NCBI GenBank assembly: GCA_023897205.1
Contig: JAHWDD010000004.1
Span: 992,001 to 1,056,000 of the forward strand
Direction: 5' to 3'
Origin: Exophiala sp. HKRS030
Taxonomy: Eukaryota; Ascomycota; Eurotiomycetes; Chaetothyriales; Herpotrichiellaceae
Length of the DNA: 64,000 nucleotides
Made by a program: the position numbers and the translations under genes. Below the pieces are notes generated by a model, which saw nothing but the letters and a program-made list of their open reading frames with translations, made no database searches and was not told where the DNA came from. Numbering within the stretch: position 1 is the stretch's first letter; every line of letters starts with the position of its first letter. Shown piece by piece: positions 45,817 to 58,313 of this stretch.

Positions 45817-47492
45817 TCATAAAGTTACGTTGAAACTCCACTCTCCTGTTGTCACGTCAGTTCTAGAAGCTTGATAGTGAATGCAAGTCCTTACCCTTCT
45901 GGAGATTGTTAGCAGTGTCGGTCAACAAAATCTCGCGTCGTCTGTTGCAGTACGTGGTTTTGTCCAAGATTTCAACCTTCAGACCGGCCAGCTCATTCAC
46001 AGGCTTCTCAAACATCTGGCTGAGGTTCTCAACCGCCATTTCCAAGTCTTTCTGGTTGTCCTCGAAAATCACAGTCATATTATTCCGCTCCAGGTAGTAT
46101 GCAAAGGCATACGTCCATTTGAGGGTTTGGCGGCAAGCCTGCAATGCCTTCGCTGCAGTGTCAAGGAACTGCACCTCAATCCAGGACATGTTTGATTGAG
46201 ACTGCAAACTTGTCATCTTCTTTTCGGTTTTAAGCCAGAGATCCTTGTCCAGTTTAGCACTCTGCTCGTGATTAGCATACCGGTTGTAGTAGTGCAAGTA
46301 TCGTTCCAGGGAGTGACGGGAGCGAGCTTGAGCATCGCGTGCATCGGCGCCTGACTGCTCTTCGAAACGGTTACAATTATACCAGCTTGTGCCATGCTCA
46401 CTCCAAGGTCCCATGCACATCCAGCAGAATTCATGTTTGCACTTGCGACAGGTCATGTGGTTACAACCGCCATTCTTTTCTATTGTGGACTGGCATTTGG
46501 GACATTCCTTTGTATTTGCTGAGATCCAGTTTGACGTTTCGGAGTCATCCTCGCACTTCTTCAACCATTTTTTGACCAGGGAGCAGGGAGCAGGTCGATG
46601 GTCTGCCAAGGTACAGCCAAAGCAAAAGCTATGATCGTGGGAGCAACGCACGGTAGGAACGATCCGGGAGAGATCTCGTTTCTTGACAGGACAATCAATA
46701 GCGTATTCGCACTCGGGCGCAGGACACCATTTCAGGTTTGCCTTATCATCCACATATGTCCTCGTGAGCAGTACCTGGTAACGATCCCAAACGGTCTGAT
46801 CCACCAGTAGTCTGAGCGATTTCGAGTCCACGATCCGGTGGCAGTCATCAGAGGGGCACTCAATCCTTGCAGCCTCTCCCTCTTCCTTGACCTTCTGGCC
46901 CAGATAATGGGAGTAACAGTCAACACAGTATCGGTGGCCGCATCTCATGGCGTATGTCCGCAACTCAGGATCGTCCTCGTAGCAGATCTCGCATGTAAAA
47001 CCCGGGACTGTCTTGGTATGTGGGGTTTCTGCGAAACTCGCCCCTAAGCCTGCCTCTTCCAGAACTCTTTCCGGGAAATCCATGTATGACTCGATCAGTT
47101 TCTCCTTGTTCCATCTCATGTACCGGAGAAGGATGGCCGTCTGTTCGGGTGGCAGTTCAATGATTGATGAAACTTCCTGAAATTGTCTGTCTTGCAGTGC
47201 TTGTATATCCTGGGGACTCAAAACCTTGTAGTCCACTTCATAGGGTTTCTGCGGATTTGTGAAGATGTCTTTGTCATATGCAAAGCCGCCGTCGTGATCC
47301 TGATCAAAATCTATAACATGTCAGCGAGGGCTTCACAACCCACAAGCGGCGTAACATACCACCTTCTATACTGCCAATGTCACTATCTTGAGTTCCTTCG
47401 TCGAAATCGATTTCATCACCACTAGGTGAGTCGGACATGAAATCGTCTTCTGAATCCATATCTTGTAAAGAGGGTGAGCCGTGCTCTGTCAT
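45817..47492 (-). CDS. Ariadne-family RBR E3 ubiquitin ligase
   Basis: Three exons, 47492-47360, 47310-45895 and 45845-45817 (two 49-bp introns), give 525 aa from MTEHGSPSLQDMDSEDDFMS. The N-terminus is acidic. A RING1 starts near residue 151 (CEICYEDDPELRTYAMRCGHRYCVDC), an IBR follows (CPAPECEYAIDC, DHSFCFGCTLADHRPAPC), then RING2/Rcat CPKCQSTIEKNGGCNHMTC with the catalytic Cys near residue 327. The Ariadne domain follows (ERYLHYYNRYANHEQSAKLD, ALQACRQTLKWTYAFAYYL). The final 29-nt exon supplies GEWSFNVTL, the usual end of the family. It receives ubiquitin from an E2 as a thioester before transfer. The first ATG in frame is used; the frame stays open upstream to 47639, so an earlier exon cannot be excluded. 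Confidence 0.93.
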
Positions 47493-48125
47493 GGGTGTCG
47501 TGGGACCTTGTGGAGGGACAGCGGATGCCTTTCGGGACTTGACAGATGCGTGGTTAAAGGCGTCTGAGACACCGTCCTCGGCCTTTCTCTTTCTCGAGGA
47601 GGGTGTCGTGGTGGCTTTATGGGAGCAGCTGTGCCTCAACCGAGACGACAGGCTGCTTTACGACAAATGACGATGGGAAGGGAATGAGTCTAGTACTCGT
47701 CGAGTGGGTTCAAGACAGGATCGTGGTCAGCAGACAATACTGAATGAATGACTGCACATAGAAAAAGCAAGGGCGATGGGAGATATCAATCAAAATAGTA
47801 CATCGAGTTACAAATGATAGAGATCCTGGGCGGCGAGGAAATTGAAAGTTGCGATCCAGGCTGCGGTGCTGGTTTATTAAGGCAGACAATGTCGGGCGGG
47901 AATGGAAGCGCAGGTGCAGCCAGATGATGTGAAGTGGCGCTTGCGAGGACCGGAAAAGCGGTTTCTTGCCATCGCTGCCATAAGCGGGAGAGTCACGTGT
48001 TGTAATGGGTCCTTGTCACAGCCTTGTCTCACGTTTAGAAGGTAGTGGTACATCTGTGGTAGCTTATTGCGCTATCACATCCTTTTTATTTCATTGTAGT
48101 GATATTCCTCAGTCAAGGTTCGCAA
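47493..48125. other. Intergenic region, RBR promoter
   Basis: 633 bp between two minus-strand genes. The RBR frame remains open through about 47639 without an ATG, so part may be 5' untranslated or an upstream exon. No other feature is seen. Confidence 0.4.
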
Positions 48126-50195
48126 TCAGTCATCTTCATCCTCATCTTCCTCGCTCTCACTTTCACTCTCCGCATTCTCCAGCCAGTCGATAAACTGCGA
48201 ACTTTGTTGTCTCAAGGCAGCCAATTCGGGCTCATTGCTTGACCTCTCATCCTCCCACCAGTCCGTGAACGCTTCCTCGCCGAAAACCTCCAGATCGTAC
48301 AAGTCTTTGATGACAAACAACAAGACCTTTCCGCCATCCTTTCTCCGGGTCAAGTCTGTTTGTGCTTCTAACAAGAAGGAAACTTGCTCTTCGGTCGCCT
48401 GAGATGCCCCTTTTCGTCGAATGAGAGTATGGTATGCGCTCAGAACTCGTCGACTCGCATCAGCCGCGGACATACCAGCCTCGATTTCGCTGTGGATATG
48501 CTTCATCAGAGCAATAGCGACAGCTTTGCGGACCTGAACTTCATCGGCACCCCCACTAAATCGAAGCCCCATTAATTCACTCAACATGTCGTCTGCCTGC
48601 TTCCCTTCCTGCATGCGCTGAACTAGGATTGCAACTGTGTCATGCTGGAAGCGGTCTGTAATGTCTTCGTCTGAGATAGACGTGGCGAAACTCTGCCGCC
48701 GAGAGTCACTTCTCGAAGAGAGCTCGTCGTGAGATACATCAGAAGCTAACGTTGATAACGAATCGGCGAACTCTGCTTTTCCGTAGACTAGTTTGGAGAT
48801 TCTTGAGCCATCTAAGTCGTCTTCATCTTCAACGTATGCATGGCCTTCTCCTTCGTCGCCGCCGACCAGGGCATGGTCGTTTGCTGCAGCCGACCCCTGC
48901 TGGGTTTTGCAAAGTCGAGAGCCTGGCATGACTGTCGTCCCTGGTGCAATTTTAACGCCAAAGGAAATCAAGGCACCTTCTCCTATTGTACTATTGTCGC
49001 CAATGAAAGCTTCGTGGCCGATAATTGCTCTGGAAATTTTGACATTGTTGCCAACTGTAACATCGTCCCAGATATAGCCACCATCGATTTGTGTGTTTTT
49101 TCCAATGTGGCATCGTTGGCCTATGATGCTGTTGACTATGTTGCATCCAGCTCCTATGCTGGATTCTGGGCCAACGATTGCACCGGCAGCAATCCTCGTA
49201 GGGCGGGCCCTGATCACTTTGCTATCCAGGATGTCACCAGACGGCGAGCGCTCGTAATGGGTGTCTGCGAAGACGTTGTTCTCAACTGCCAACGATGGGA
49301 CTAGACCTTGTTTCAGGTCCTGCGAGATAGCATTGTATGACCAAAAGTCCGCTGCCCTTGAGGAGTAATAGTCGGTAACGATATATGTGTGGATTGTTTT
49401 GCCGTTCAGTTCATAGTCTTTCAACACTCCGTACAGAAAGTCCTTTCGCGGTGCCTGATTGTCAAAATTGTCAGACCAGAGACTTAGAACGTCTGGGGTG
49501 CAAATGTCAATTCTGCAATCGATGAGGTCCTGTCTGACATCGATTTCGGGTGTCTTTAGAATTTCTGGATCGACGTGGCCAGTGAATTGGGTACCAGCAA
49601 ATGCTTCCTCGTAATGAAGACAACGGTCTTTAATAGGATCTAGGATGAATGTTGGCACGATTCCTCCTGCGTGGTCGTGCGTGCCGGGCTGGGTTTCGCG
49701 GAGAACCATGGTCATGATAGCATTCTTGTCCTTTTCTCTGCGAATTCGATGTTGCTTCAGAGCCTTTTCGATGGGAAAATTGGAAATCACATCGCCACTG
49801 ATACAGATGAAATCACCTGACATCAAATGCTTTTGATCCAGATCTCGCATGACATCGCCGACTGAGCTTGCAACACATCTGAGGAATGTGATGTTGTCAA
49901 ATGGTGATTTAGGCGACTTCCACCGAGAAGCCTCGATGTATGTTTCGACTTGGTCGACATGAGCTCCAGCATAGATATAGACCACCTGGACTCCCGCGCT
50001 GGCAAGATACTCTAAACTGTACTCGATAAGTGGAGTATTGGCCAAAGTCAGCAAACAACGCGGCCGTTCGAGGGTAAATGGTGCAAATCTAGTTTCGAAA
50101 GTGTCGGCGATGAGGATGGCTTGCAAAGGGTCTTCTTTATTGTCATCCCCTGATCTCCCTTTTCCACCGGCGGATCTCTGTGGCTTGGGTGCCAT
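48126..50195 (-). CDS. gcd6: Translation initiation factor eIF2B, epsilon subunit (catalytic GEF subunit)
   Basis: Intronless, 689 aa. The N-terminus MAPKPQRSAGGKGRSG precedes a nucleotidyl-transferase-like domain (QAILIADTFETRFAPFTLERPRCLLTLANTPLIEYSLEYL). Left-handed beta-helix hexapeptides follow, residues about 340-420 (IAAGAIVGPESSIGAGCN, IGQRCHIGKNTQIDGGYIWDDVTVGNN, IGHEAFIGDNSTIGEGALIS). The C-terminal W2/HEAT domain ends in an acidic tail (ENAESESESEEDEDEDD) and contains TDWWEDERS, part of the aromatic/acidic boxes that catalyse GDP/GTP exchange on eIF2. It works in the cytosol as part of a decameric complex and is the target of eIF2-alpha phosphorylation control. Confidence 0.96.
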   Translation of the reverse strand: MAPKPQRSAGGKGRSGDDNKEDPLQAILIADTFETRFAPFTLERPRCLLTLANTPLIEYSLEYLASAGVQVVYIYAGAHVDQVETYIEASRWKSPKSPFDNITFLRCVASSVGDVMRDLDQKHLMSGDFICISGDVISNFPIEKALKQHRIRREKDKNAIMTMVLRETQPGTHDHAGGIVPTFILDPIKDRCLHYEEAFAGTQFTGHVDPEILKTPEIDVRQDLIDCRIDICTPDVLSLWSDNFDNQAPRKDFLYGVLKDYELNGKTIHTYIVTDYYSSRAADFWSYNAISQDLKQGLVPSLAVENNVFADTHYERSPSGDILDSKVIRARPTRIAAGAIVGPESSIGAGCNIVNSIIGQRCHIGKNTQIDGGYIWDDVTVGNNVKISRAIIGHEAFIGDNSTIGEGALISFGVKIAPGTTVMPGSRLCKTQQGSAAANDHALVGGDEGEGHAYVEDEDDLDGSRISKLVYGKAEFADSLSTLASDVSHDELSSRSDSRRQSFATSISDEDITDRFQHDTVAILVQRMQEGKQADDMLSELMGLRFSGGADEVQVRKAVAIALMKHIHSEIEAGMSAADASRRVLSAYHTLIRRKGASQATEEQVSFLLEAQTDLTRRKDGGKVLLFVIKDLYDLEVFGEEAFTDWWEDERSSNEPELAALRQQSSQFIDWLENAESESESEEDEDEDD

Positions 50196-51074
50196 GTTGA
50201 AATGTGTCGAAATGAAGATGAGGGTATTGTGCGCGGAGCAATCGACCGCCGAAGAAGGTCTATGTCGGTGGCTGTCTTATTCGTTATCGTTGAGCCTGAA
50301 ATGTTGGCCTGTGTTTCACAAGCATGGCGCTTTAGAAAGCAGTGACTTATGTGAATAGATCGATGTCTGTCGTTGTGCAAGCGTTGTTGAGCGATCCTTT
50401 AATTCAAGAATATTTATTACAGAAGCAGTGAGTCACCTGTGAATGGCTGGATCAGACACGCCACTCTCCAATAAGAATTTGCGACCGGGAATCTTGCCAA
50501 GCCTGGCAAACAGCCACCTGTGGCTTAGCGTGGAGCATGGTCACTGAGCAAGTACCTAACACTACCTACTTTAGGGGTTGCTGTCGTTGAACATGACGCC
50601 CAAAACCTGGCATTAATAGGCATGGTCATTCCCCCTGAAGGCCTTTGTTGCCCCTGCAATTCAGCCCTTCTATGCCAGAAATAAGGGCCTGGAGCTTGAC
50701 GTCCTCTTCTCAGCCAGGAACACGAGCAAGTGCCAGGGTACCATGAAGTCTTATTGGTGTGTCGGTCGTCTGCGTCATAGCTGGTAGCGAGCGAGGGGGC
50801 CCATTGCACTGCCCTTCAACTTGTTCTTTGCCCAGATGATGAAGTCCGTGTCCGTGATTCTCGGAATTTAGTCGTCAGTTATTATTCTTGTTGTTATTGT
50901 TGGTGCGGTGACTTGACTACTGCCACCACCATCACTCATTCTCAAGACCTGACTCAAATTGATAATCCCCTCGTCCTATCCTCCCTCATCTCCTTGCTCG
51001 ACCCGGACCTGAGAGATTCGAGCGGACTCAACAACACCTCAGACCCGTTTTCTTTGACTATCCCACAAGTCAGC
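50196..51074. other. Divergent promoter region between gcd6 and sec14
   Basis: 0.9 kb between divergent starts. The frame upstream of the sec14 ATG is open back to a TTG at 50913, but no upstream ATG is in that frame. It holds promoters and leaders. No other gene is seen. Confidence 0.45.
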
Positions 51075-52274
51075 ATGTCGAAGACATCAAAGGAAGGTCC
51101 CAATGCGAACCCGCATATGGATCTGGACCCGAAATACGATGATTATGACTTTCCCACAACCGCTCCTGAGCCGCAGTCTGGCCACCCTGGCCATACCACC
51201 AAAGAACAGGACGCCCAGGTACACCAGCTGAGGGCTATGCTTGAACAAGAAGGATACACTGAAAGATTGGACACCTTGACCTTGTTGCGGTTCTTGAGAG
51301 CACGAAAGTTCAATGTCGAGCTTTCCAAACAAATGTGTGATCGCGTGAAGAGATATTTGATTGAAATATGCTAATTCGGGTCTAGGTTCATCAAGAACGA
51401 GCAATGGCGCAAGGAATTCGGCGTGGATGACCTGGTTCGCAATTTTGACTACAAGGAGAAACCTGAAGTTTTCAAGTACTACCCTCAGTACTATCACAAA
51501 ACCGACAAGGTATATGTGCCCACTCCGTATGAATCGCGAGTCCTGCAAGGCTTACAAATATTACAGGATGGCCGACCTGTCTACATCGAGCAGTACGGGA
51601 AAATTGATCTCAATGCCATGTACAAGATCACCTCTGCCGAACGAATGGTCCAGAACCTCGTCGTTGAGTACGAGAAAGTGGCGGATCCTCGACTTCCAGC
51701 TTGCTCGCGGAAGTCGGGCAAATTGCTCGAGACATGCTGCACGATCATGGATATGAAAGGAGTCGGCGTGTCAAGGATCCCTTCAGTCTATGGCTATCTA
51801 CGATCCGTCAGTGCTATCTCTCAAGACTACTACCCTGAACGTCTGGGTAAACTATATATCATCAATGCGCCATGGGGATTCAGCAGTGTCTTCAGCTTCG
51901 TGAAGTCCTTCCTCGATCCTATCACAGTCGCAAAGATCCACATTCTTGGTTCGGGATACCAGAGTGAGCTCTTGAAACAAGTCCCTGCTGAGAATCTCCC
52001 AGCCCAGTTTGGCGGGACTTGCGAATGCAAGGGCGGGTGCGAATACAGTGACGAAGGTCCATGGCAAGATCCCGAATGGGTGAGAACGCCAAAGTGGGCG
52101 AAGGAGGATGCAGCCACCGGAAAAAATTCTGCAAATGTCGTACAGCCAGCCCCTACTGCAGGATCGAAAGATCCGCTCGAGGGTGGTGCTCCAGCTCCTG
52201 CTACGGCCCCCACAAAAGCAGAGAACGTCCCTACCGAGGGAGCAAAGATGCCATTGGAAGCGCAACAGCCATAG
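51075..52274 (+). CDS. sec14: Sec14-like phosphatidylinositol/phosphatidylcholine transfer protein
   Basis: Two exons, 51075-51334 and 51386-52274 (51-bp intron, CTAAT branch, TCTAG acceptor), give 382 aa. The start is [18 protein letters not shown]. The CRAL-TRIO N domain follows ([38 protein letters not shown]). The lipid-binding CRAL-TRIO domain shows [82 protein letters not shown] and [13 protein letters not shown]. It exchanges phosphatidylinositol and phosphatidylcholine between Golgi and ER membranes, supporting secretory traffic. A Pro/Ala/Thr-rich tail after residue 310 extends past yeast Sec14 (about 304 aa) and is common in filamentous fungi. The intron restores the conserved [11 protein letters not shown] junction. 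Confidence 0.95.
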
Positions 52275-53127
52275 TCTGGAGAGAAGCGTAGAAGGTGCAA
52301 ACTCACAAGGCCAAGGACATCGAATACGACGCTATCCAAGCGATTTAGACATGCTTGAAGCATTTCAGAGCAGAAAACGGCCCCAGTACTGGACAAACTC
52401 AACGATGAGATTGAAGAGCCAAGTCATTTCGGACTGTTGTTATGTACCATTCTGCTTGGCCGGGTTTTATACGCTCGTCCTTTTTTCCTCCTTCACTACA
52501 CAAGGTTCGTCTGTATATGTAGAGCTCCCAGGTGAACTCCATAGGCAGTGTATTTATTGTTTGGACGGCAGTCTGTCTACCTTTCTTCGTGACCGTACGT
52601 TTCAGTTCCCATGAAAAGCCCGCAATGACTATCAATGAGAGCTTTCTAGAGCGGGCGGAGGGTAGCATTCCTGCTTCGAACACACCTCGGAGAATGTGAA
52701 TGTCTCGCGTGTACTCCTAACCTGCCACAGCACCATCAATGGCCCTGCGTTATCGAATAACTCTGAAGCATAGTGCTTAGAGCTGCTCCATCATTCCCCA
52801 TGATGATATGCTGGCATCAAGCTTCATCGCTGCCTTGATAGTACTCAGGCAAGGCACAGCCGCCTTTGCTCGGATCTCCAGCCAATGACCTGTAATGGTA
52901 ATTCCTGGCGGAACGCAGCTAGGCCGCACCGATGCGGCGATCGTCCTGATGAAGGTGGACTATATTCCAGACTTCGATGTCGAATATGCGATCCGACTCT
53001 GGTCTGGCCTGTTTCGGTGGTTTGGAAGTGCCGTGTGGCAATCAGCCGCGAGATCAGCGATGCGATGCCATGGTGAGAATTCGCACAGGCAACCAAATGG
53101 ATTTGCAGATAGACTCCTTTGTGCCTC
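52275..53127. other. Convergent intergenic region sec14/mis14
   Basis: 0.85 kb between the 3' ends of sec14 (plus) and mis14 (minus). Short frames on both strands are not credible genes. No other feature is seen. Confidence 0.4.
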
Positions 53128-54033
53128 CTATTCAAATTCCATAGCCACGGTCCTTGCCCGCTGGACCTTGCCAACGGTCTCCGTCAAACTTGCACCTCCG
53201 TGTCCATTCTCGGCGGCCGTAGTTTTTAGGCCAGAAAGGACTGCCAATTCGCCGATGCCGCTCTCATACATGGCCTGTACATCGTCGTGCCATCCGTCGC
53301 GCAGAGTCTTGAGTTTCAGTGGTCCGTCCTCCTCGCTGTCCGCCGCATTCTCTTGTGCTCTGGCCATGCCCTCATTATATCGCTCATCGTCGCGCGCCAA
53401 TTCTACCATCAAAGCATCACTAAAGTCCTTCGCGGCCTGTGACGGTGCCGTCCGTCGGAGCTTGCTCACCTGTGCGGTGAGGGCTTCAAGTTCGCCGTAC
53501 AAGCCCGCTACTCGTGATTGTAATCTGCTGTCGTAACTCTCGTACACAAAATCCACGCCCTCTCTTTCCTCATGGGGCTCACCTGAGGTGGTGGTGGTGG
53601 TGGCGGCGGCGGCGGCGGCACGGGTCGCCTCGTTGGCGAGAATGGAAAACTCGGAAGCGTTCATCCCGTTGACTGTGATGTTCTGGCTGGCACCCTCCCA
53701 CGTCCGGGTCATGAACGCGTCGACGAGTTGACGGACCCGCGCTCGCAGTGGATCTTCTTGTTGGTCATTCTGATGCTGCGCGGTGTCTCGGGCAGCGGCC
53801 AGCGTTGGTTCGGTAGGCTTCACGCCATCGAGTGAGATTATCGTGGCGGGCTGAGCATTGTCAACGCCGTTGTTCTGTAGAGCGGAAAGAGGGAAATGTA
53901 GGTCGAGTTTCTGTTGAGCCGACGCGATCAGGTTGCGCTGGAGGTACGTGAAGTCGTCTGGAGTCTGGAGTTCGATTTTGCGATGGTGAACATTCACCTG
54001 CGGCTGCGGATGAGCAGCGGCATCTGTGGCCAT
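53128..54033 (-). CDS. mis14: Kinetochore Mis12/MIND complex subunit Mis14/Nsl1
   Basis: Single exon, 301 aa from MATDAAAHPQPQVNVHHRKI. HRKIELQTPDDFTYLQRNLI and SAQQKLDLHFPL are the characteristic start of the Mis14 family. VRQLVDAFMTRTWEGASQNITVNGM, FVYESYDSRLQSRVAGLYGELEALTAQVSKLRRTAPSQAAKDF (coiled coil) and the C-terminal helix follow. The protein is part of the four-subunit MIND complex linking the inner kinetochore to the Ndc80 complex and microtubules, in the nucleus. A run of Ala codons and Thr codons at 53587-53619 encodes an Ala/Thr homopolymer of about 11 residues. The minus frame is open above 54033, but the ATG chosen begins the conserved part. Confidence 0.88.
   Translation of the reverse strand: MATDAAAHPQPQVNVHHRKIELQTPDDFTYLQRNLIASAQQKLDLHFPLSALQNNGVDNAQPATIISLDGVKPTEPTLAAARDTAQHQNDQQEDPLRARVRQLVDAFMTRTWEGASQNITVNGMNASEFSILANEATRAAAAAATTTTTSGEPHEEREGVDFVYESYDSRLQSRVAGLYGELEALTAQVSKLRRTAPSQAAKDFSDALMVELARDDERYNEGMARAQENAADSEEDGPLKLKTLRDGWHDDVQAMYESGIGELAVLSGLKTTAAENGHGGASLTETVGKVQRARTVAMEFE
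53587..53619. repeat. GGT/GGC trinucleotide repeat inside mis14
   Basis: Tandem GGT then GGC units on the plus strand, encoding Ala and Thr runs on the minus strand. It is likely length-polymorphic and lies in a non-conserved linker. Confidence 0.85.
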
Positions 54034-54510
54034 TGTCAGACCTTGAATGCAGTCTTCAATTGCCTTTGCAAATCCGAAGCTGTCTCGACCTTTACAGTAG
54101 TACGTAGTAGTAGTATGTGAGAGTGTTGGACGTAAACAAACTTGTATGCGGAGAAAGTGGCGTACTCCGATTGGTCTGCTGCACACAAAGCTGGGCAGGC
54201 TGGCCTCGTACAGAACTACGGGGCAGGTCGATATAGAATCATCTACAGCGCCACGTCATGCGAATTATAGTGGTCATTTAGGTTGGACTGAATCCGTGCA
54301 AGTGAAAGACACAGAGAGGGAATTATAAGAAGACGAATGAAAAAAGACGGGACTTATTGGAGAAGATGTGTGATGTGAAGAATTCGATTCAGATTTTGGT
54401 TTTTTTGCCTGGCTGACTTGCCCTCATGTCTGATACCTTGTCGATTTCCTGGCTAACTAAGAATACCCGACGCATTCTTCACATGCACTTGTCAAGCCTA
54501 ATTTGAGTCC
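54034..54510. other. Intergenic region, mis14 promoter and S27a 3' side
   Basis: 477 bp between two minus-strand genes. No feature beyond A/T-rich sequence near 54400 is seen. Confidence 0.4.
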
Positions 54511-55155
<645 letters not shown>

Positions 55156-55950
55156 CTCGACAAGTATTGTCTTCCTCAATCTACTGAATGCAGGGGTTCT
55201 TGATAGAAACGAAAAGGAAGTGGTGGCAGGCGGCTGAATTGATTTTGGTCTTCGTGGGTTTGCCAAGCCAAGATTTCGCCATCTTATCTAATCTTAAATC
55301 ACATGACCATTTAGGTAATCACTGGCAACATTGGCACTGGTGCCTTCCATCACCTTACAACGGGGAAGCTTACGAATTCCTCAACTTGTCAAATGCTCAC
55401 TCATCAAAACCCATCATGGGTAGATGCCTCTAGAGAAGTGTGAGTACCAGTCAAATGAGCCTATCAGGCCACTTGTGCTAGTTGGGAACGGTAAGTGGTG
55501 ACGCGAGCGAGCGCTTACTGTCGTTGGGGTTGCTGCGACAACCAAAAATCATGGTGCTGTAAACACTCAGAGGCAACGAGGGTCGTCATCAGCCCCATCG
55601 ACATGACAACCGCCGGAAGTCACTAGTAGGCTTTGCATCTGGCTGTCAACACCTAAACTCTTCTCCCTTCCCATACACTCCTGATTCTCACATATCAAAC
55701 CACCTGCTACACCGTCAAAGGACAAAAGAACAAGACAAAGACAAGCGAAGAAGCCTCTCAGGGCCAGTTTTGAACCCAAACATCGATACTGCCCGAGAGG
55801 GCCCCTTCTGATATCTGATAAGAGTCGCAAGCAATTGCCTGCGACTGGTGGAGATATAAGAAAAAAAGACCGCTGCCCGGTCCGCAGCCCATTGCGCTGC
55901 GTGAGGTGAGCATTGCAGGAGAGAACATACAAGCATGGGAGAGGAAGCTG
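55156..55950. other. Divergent promoter region between ubi3 and the Ace2/Swi5 gene
   Basis: About 0.8 kb. The frame before the Ace2/Swi5 ATG is open back to 55906, beginning with GTG. No other gene is seen. Confidence 0.4.
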
Positions 55951-58313
55951 ATGGACGCAGTCTCGAACCATAAGAAGGAACCCTTTTCCGGAAAGACTAC
56001 CACACCACCTTCGACAAGACGACATTTCGAACTCATCTCGCCTAAGATGATGTCCAATCCACCTTCATCTCTTCACCACCAACAGGCAATGCATCGGAGA
56101 CAGAACTCGACGCCCGTTGTATCCTATGAAGCCATGAAGGTCAACACCAGTATGCCACCACAACGACAAACACTTCACAGAAGAGGACAATCGTTTGACC
56201 AGCAACGAAGTCCCATCCGAAGACAACACGGCAGTACGGTAAGTATGACTAACCTAGGACAATACCATGGACAACAAATTTTGCGGGAAGCGCAGCAGCA
56301 GAAAATAGCAAGACCGGGCCAGCAGCACTTGCAACTAAATCTTGATACACCAATCTCACCTGATTGTGGTATCTACTCTGGGGTCTCTGGCTCACTGCCA
56401 GAGACTCCTCTTGAAAACATGCCAATGAATGCTTTCATGCACCAGAATCCCCAGTGCATGGACTTTCCGCATTCACCACAGTTCTACTCCGACATGCACA
56501 TGTCGATGCGCAATGGAATGCCGAGTATGGCCATCATGGACGAGAACAATCCTCAGTATCTCCACGAAGCGCACTCTCACAACTTTCATTCTCAGCGCAC
56601 CCGCAACTTGTCCTTTGACGCGCGCAGACTCTCTCAACCAGACCTGCGTGTGCAGACACAGTTGCGTCCGCATACTCCTTCACATCAAATCCAGACTGGT
56701 AGGTCTCTCGGCGCCCACGTTTGGTATTTTCACACGCTGACAGAAATTTAGCACAATTTCCTCTCACTCCTCCGTTCAGTCAGCACAATTCAGGCGCTCA
56801 ATATTCACGATCCCTTCAAGCATCACCGTCTCTTCAATCTCCGTATCCAATTCCGATGGCTAGAGGCCGGTCGTTGCAAGGCATCATCGAGAACGAAGAG
56901 TTCAAGGCTGACTTTATGAACACTCCGACCGCCGCCAATTTCGAGATCGCCGAGTTGCCAACCGCATCATCTCGAAGACAACTCGCGAGCCCTCAAATGC
57001 ATCCTCAAGGTGAGCCAACCAAGGCAGTTGGTTCATCGTCTCCTGCGATGCCATCTGACGACAACGCAACTCACGTGCCAAAGCTTGGTGAACGTCCCGG
57101 CCCGATTCTTACCACAGGTCAAGTCCCCGCCGGCAGTGCATCACCAGGACGTCCAGCGCTGTCACCTCGCCGAATGTCCATCTCCGATCTCAATCTTGAG
57201 CCTGGAATATCGGCATCGATTGAAGAAACAAACATTACACTCGACGACATCGTACAGTTCATTGACGGTCCCGACCCCGTGGACAACAAATGGGTCTGCA
57301 CCTATCCGGAATGCGACAAACGCTTCGGCCGAAAGGAAAACATCAAATCCCACGTTCAGACCCATCTCGGCGACCGTCAATTCCGCTGCGACCATTGCGG
57401 CAAATGCTTCGTACGAGGCCACGACTTGAAACGCCACGCTAAGATCCACACCGGCAACAAGCCATACCCGTGTGCTTGCGGCAACTCTTTCGCCCGTCAC
57501 GACGCTCTGACCCGTCACCGTCAGCGTGGCATGTGCATCGGCGCGTTCGAAGGTACTGTCAAGAAGGTCGTCAAGCGAGGTCGCCCACGCAAGCACCGCC
57601 CCGAGATGGACGAGCGTCTCGACAAGTCCCAGCGTACCCGCCAGAAGAACACCACCCATGGCGACGCGCTGTTGTTGAACGACTACTATCCCTCGTCCTC
57701 GCCCAGCTACTCCGGAGCATCGAGCTACGGTTCACCACCGACCGAGGACATGGACAATCTCAGCATTCGAGGCACCACGCCATTCGTTGACAACAACAAC
57801 GGCATGCAAATGTTCAGTCTCTCCTCCTCCAACGCCGCCAACCTTGTAGGAATGGAACCGATGATCACTTTCCCACCTGATGCCTTCTCCTTCACCCCTC
57901 CCGCAAGCCCAGGTTACTCGACCGGCAACAAACCCAGTCCGTTGACATACCGCGAACTCACCCCGGCAGAGCTTCACCACCACGCCACCAGCGAGGCTGC
58001 TCAGCAGATGCTTCCCGACTTGCCGAGCATGGACCCTAGTCTATCTGTCATGAACGGTGGTGGTGTCAACGGCTACTCTACCGCCCAGAGCCTACCCAGC
58101 CTGTCTCATTCCAGCTCTTCACCCGCCGCCGACGTCGTCGCGTTCGACTTCTCCGACCTCCCCACCGACACCTCGTCAACCATGATGAGTTCATCGTCGC
58201 AGATGCCAGGCATGAAGCTCGACAACGACCGCAACGACTTTGACGCCTTTCTCGACTACGGAGGCATGGAGATGAACATGGACCCAAGTGTGCAAGACTT
58301 TTTCTCCATCTAG
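55951..58313 (+). CDS. ace2: C2H2 transcription factor of the Ace2/Swi5 family
   Basis: Two exons, 55951-56698 and 56752-58313 (53-bp intron), give 769 aa from MDAVSNHKKEPFSGKTTTPP; an upstream exon is possible. The long Gln/Ser/Pro-rich N-terminus is disordered. The DNA-binding block is three zinc fingers: CTYPECDKRFGRKENIKSHVQTH, CDHCGKCFVRGHDLKRHAKIH and the atypical CACGNSFARHDALTRHRQRGMC. This arrangement matches Ace2/Swi5. After the fingers comes KKVVKRGRPRKHRP, an AT-hook-like basic motif and possible nuclear signal. The C-terminus is Ser-rich and acidic. Relatives act late in mitosis or in development and pigmentation in filamentous fungi. Confidence 0.92.

Noticed and set aside
57162..57659. 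165-codon minus ORF
   Set aside because: Antisense shadow of the zinc-finger region of the Ace2/Swi5 gene.
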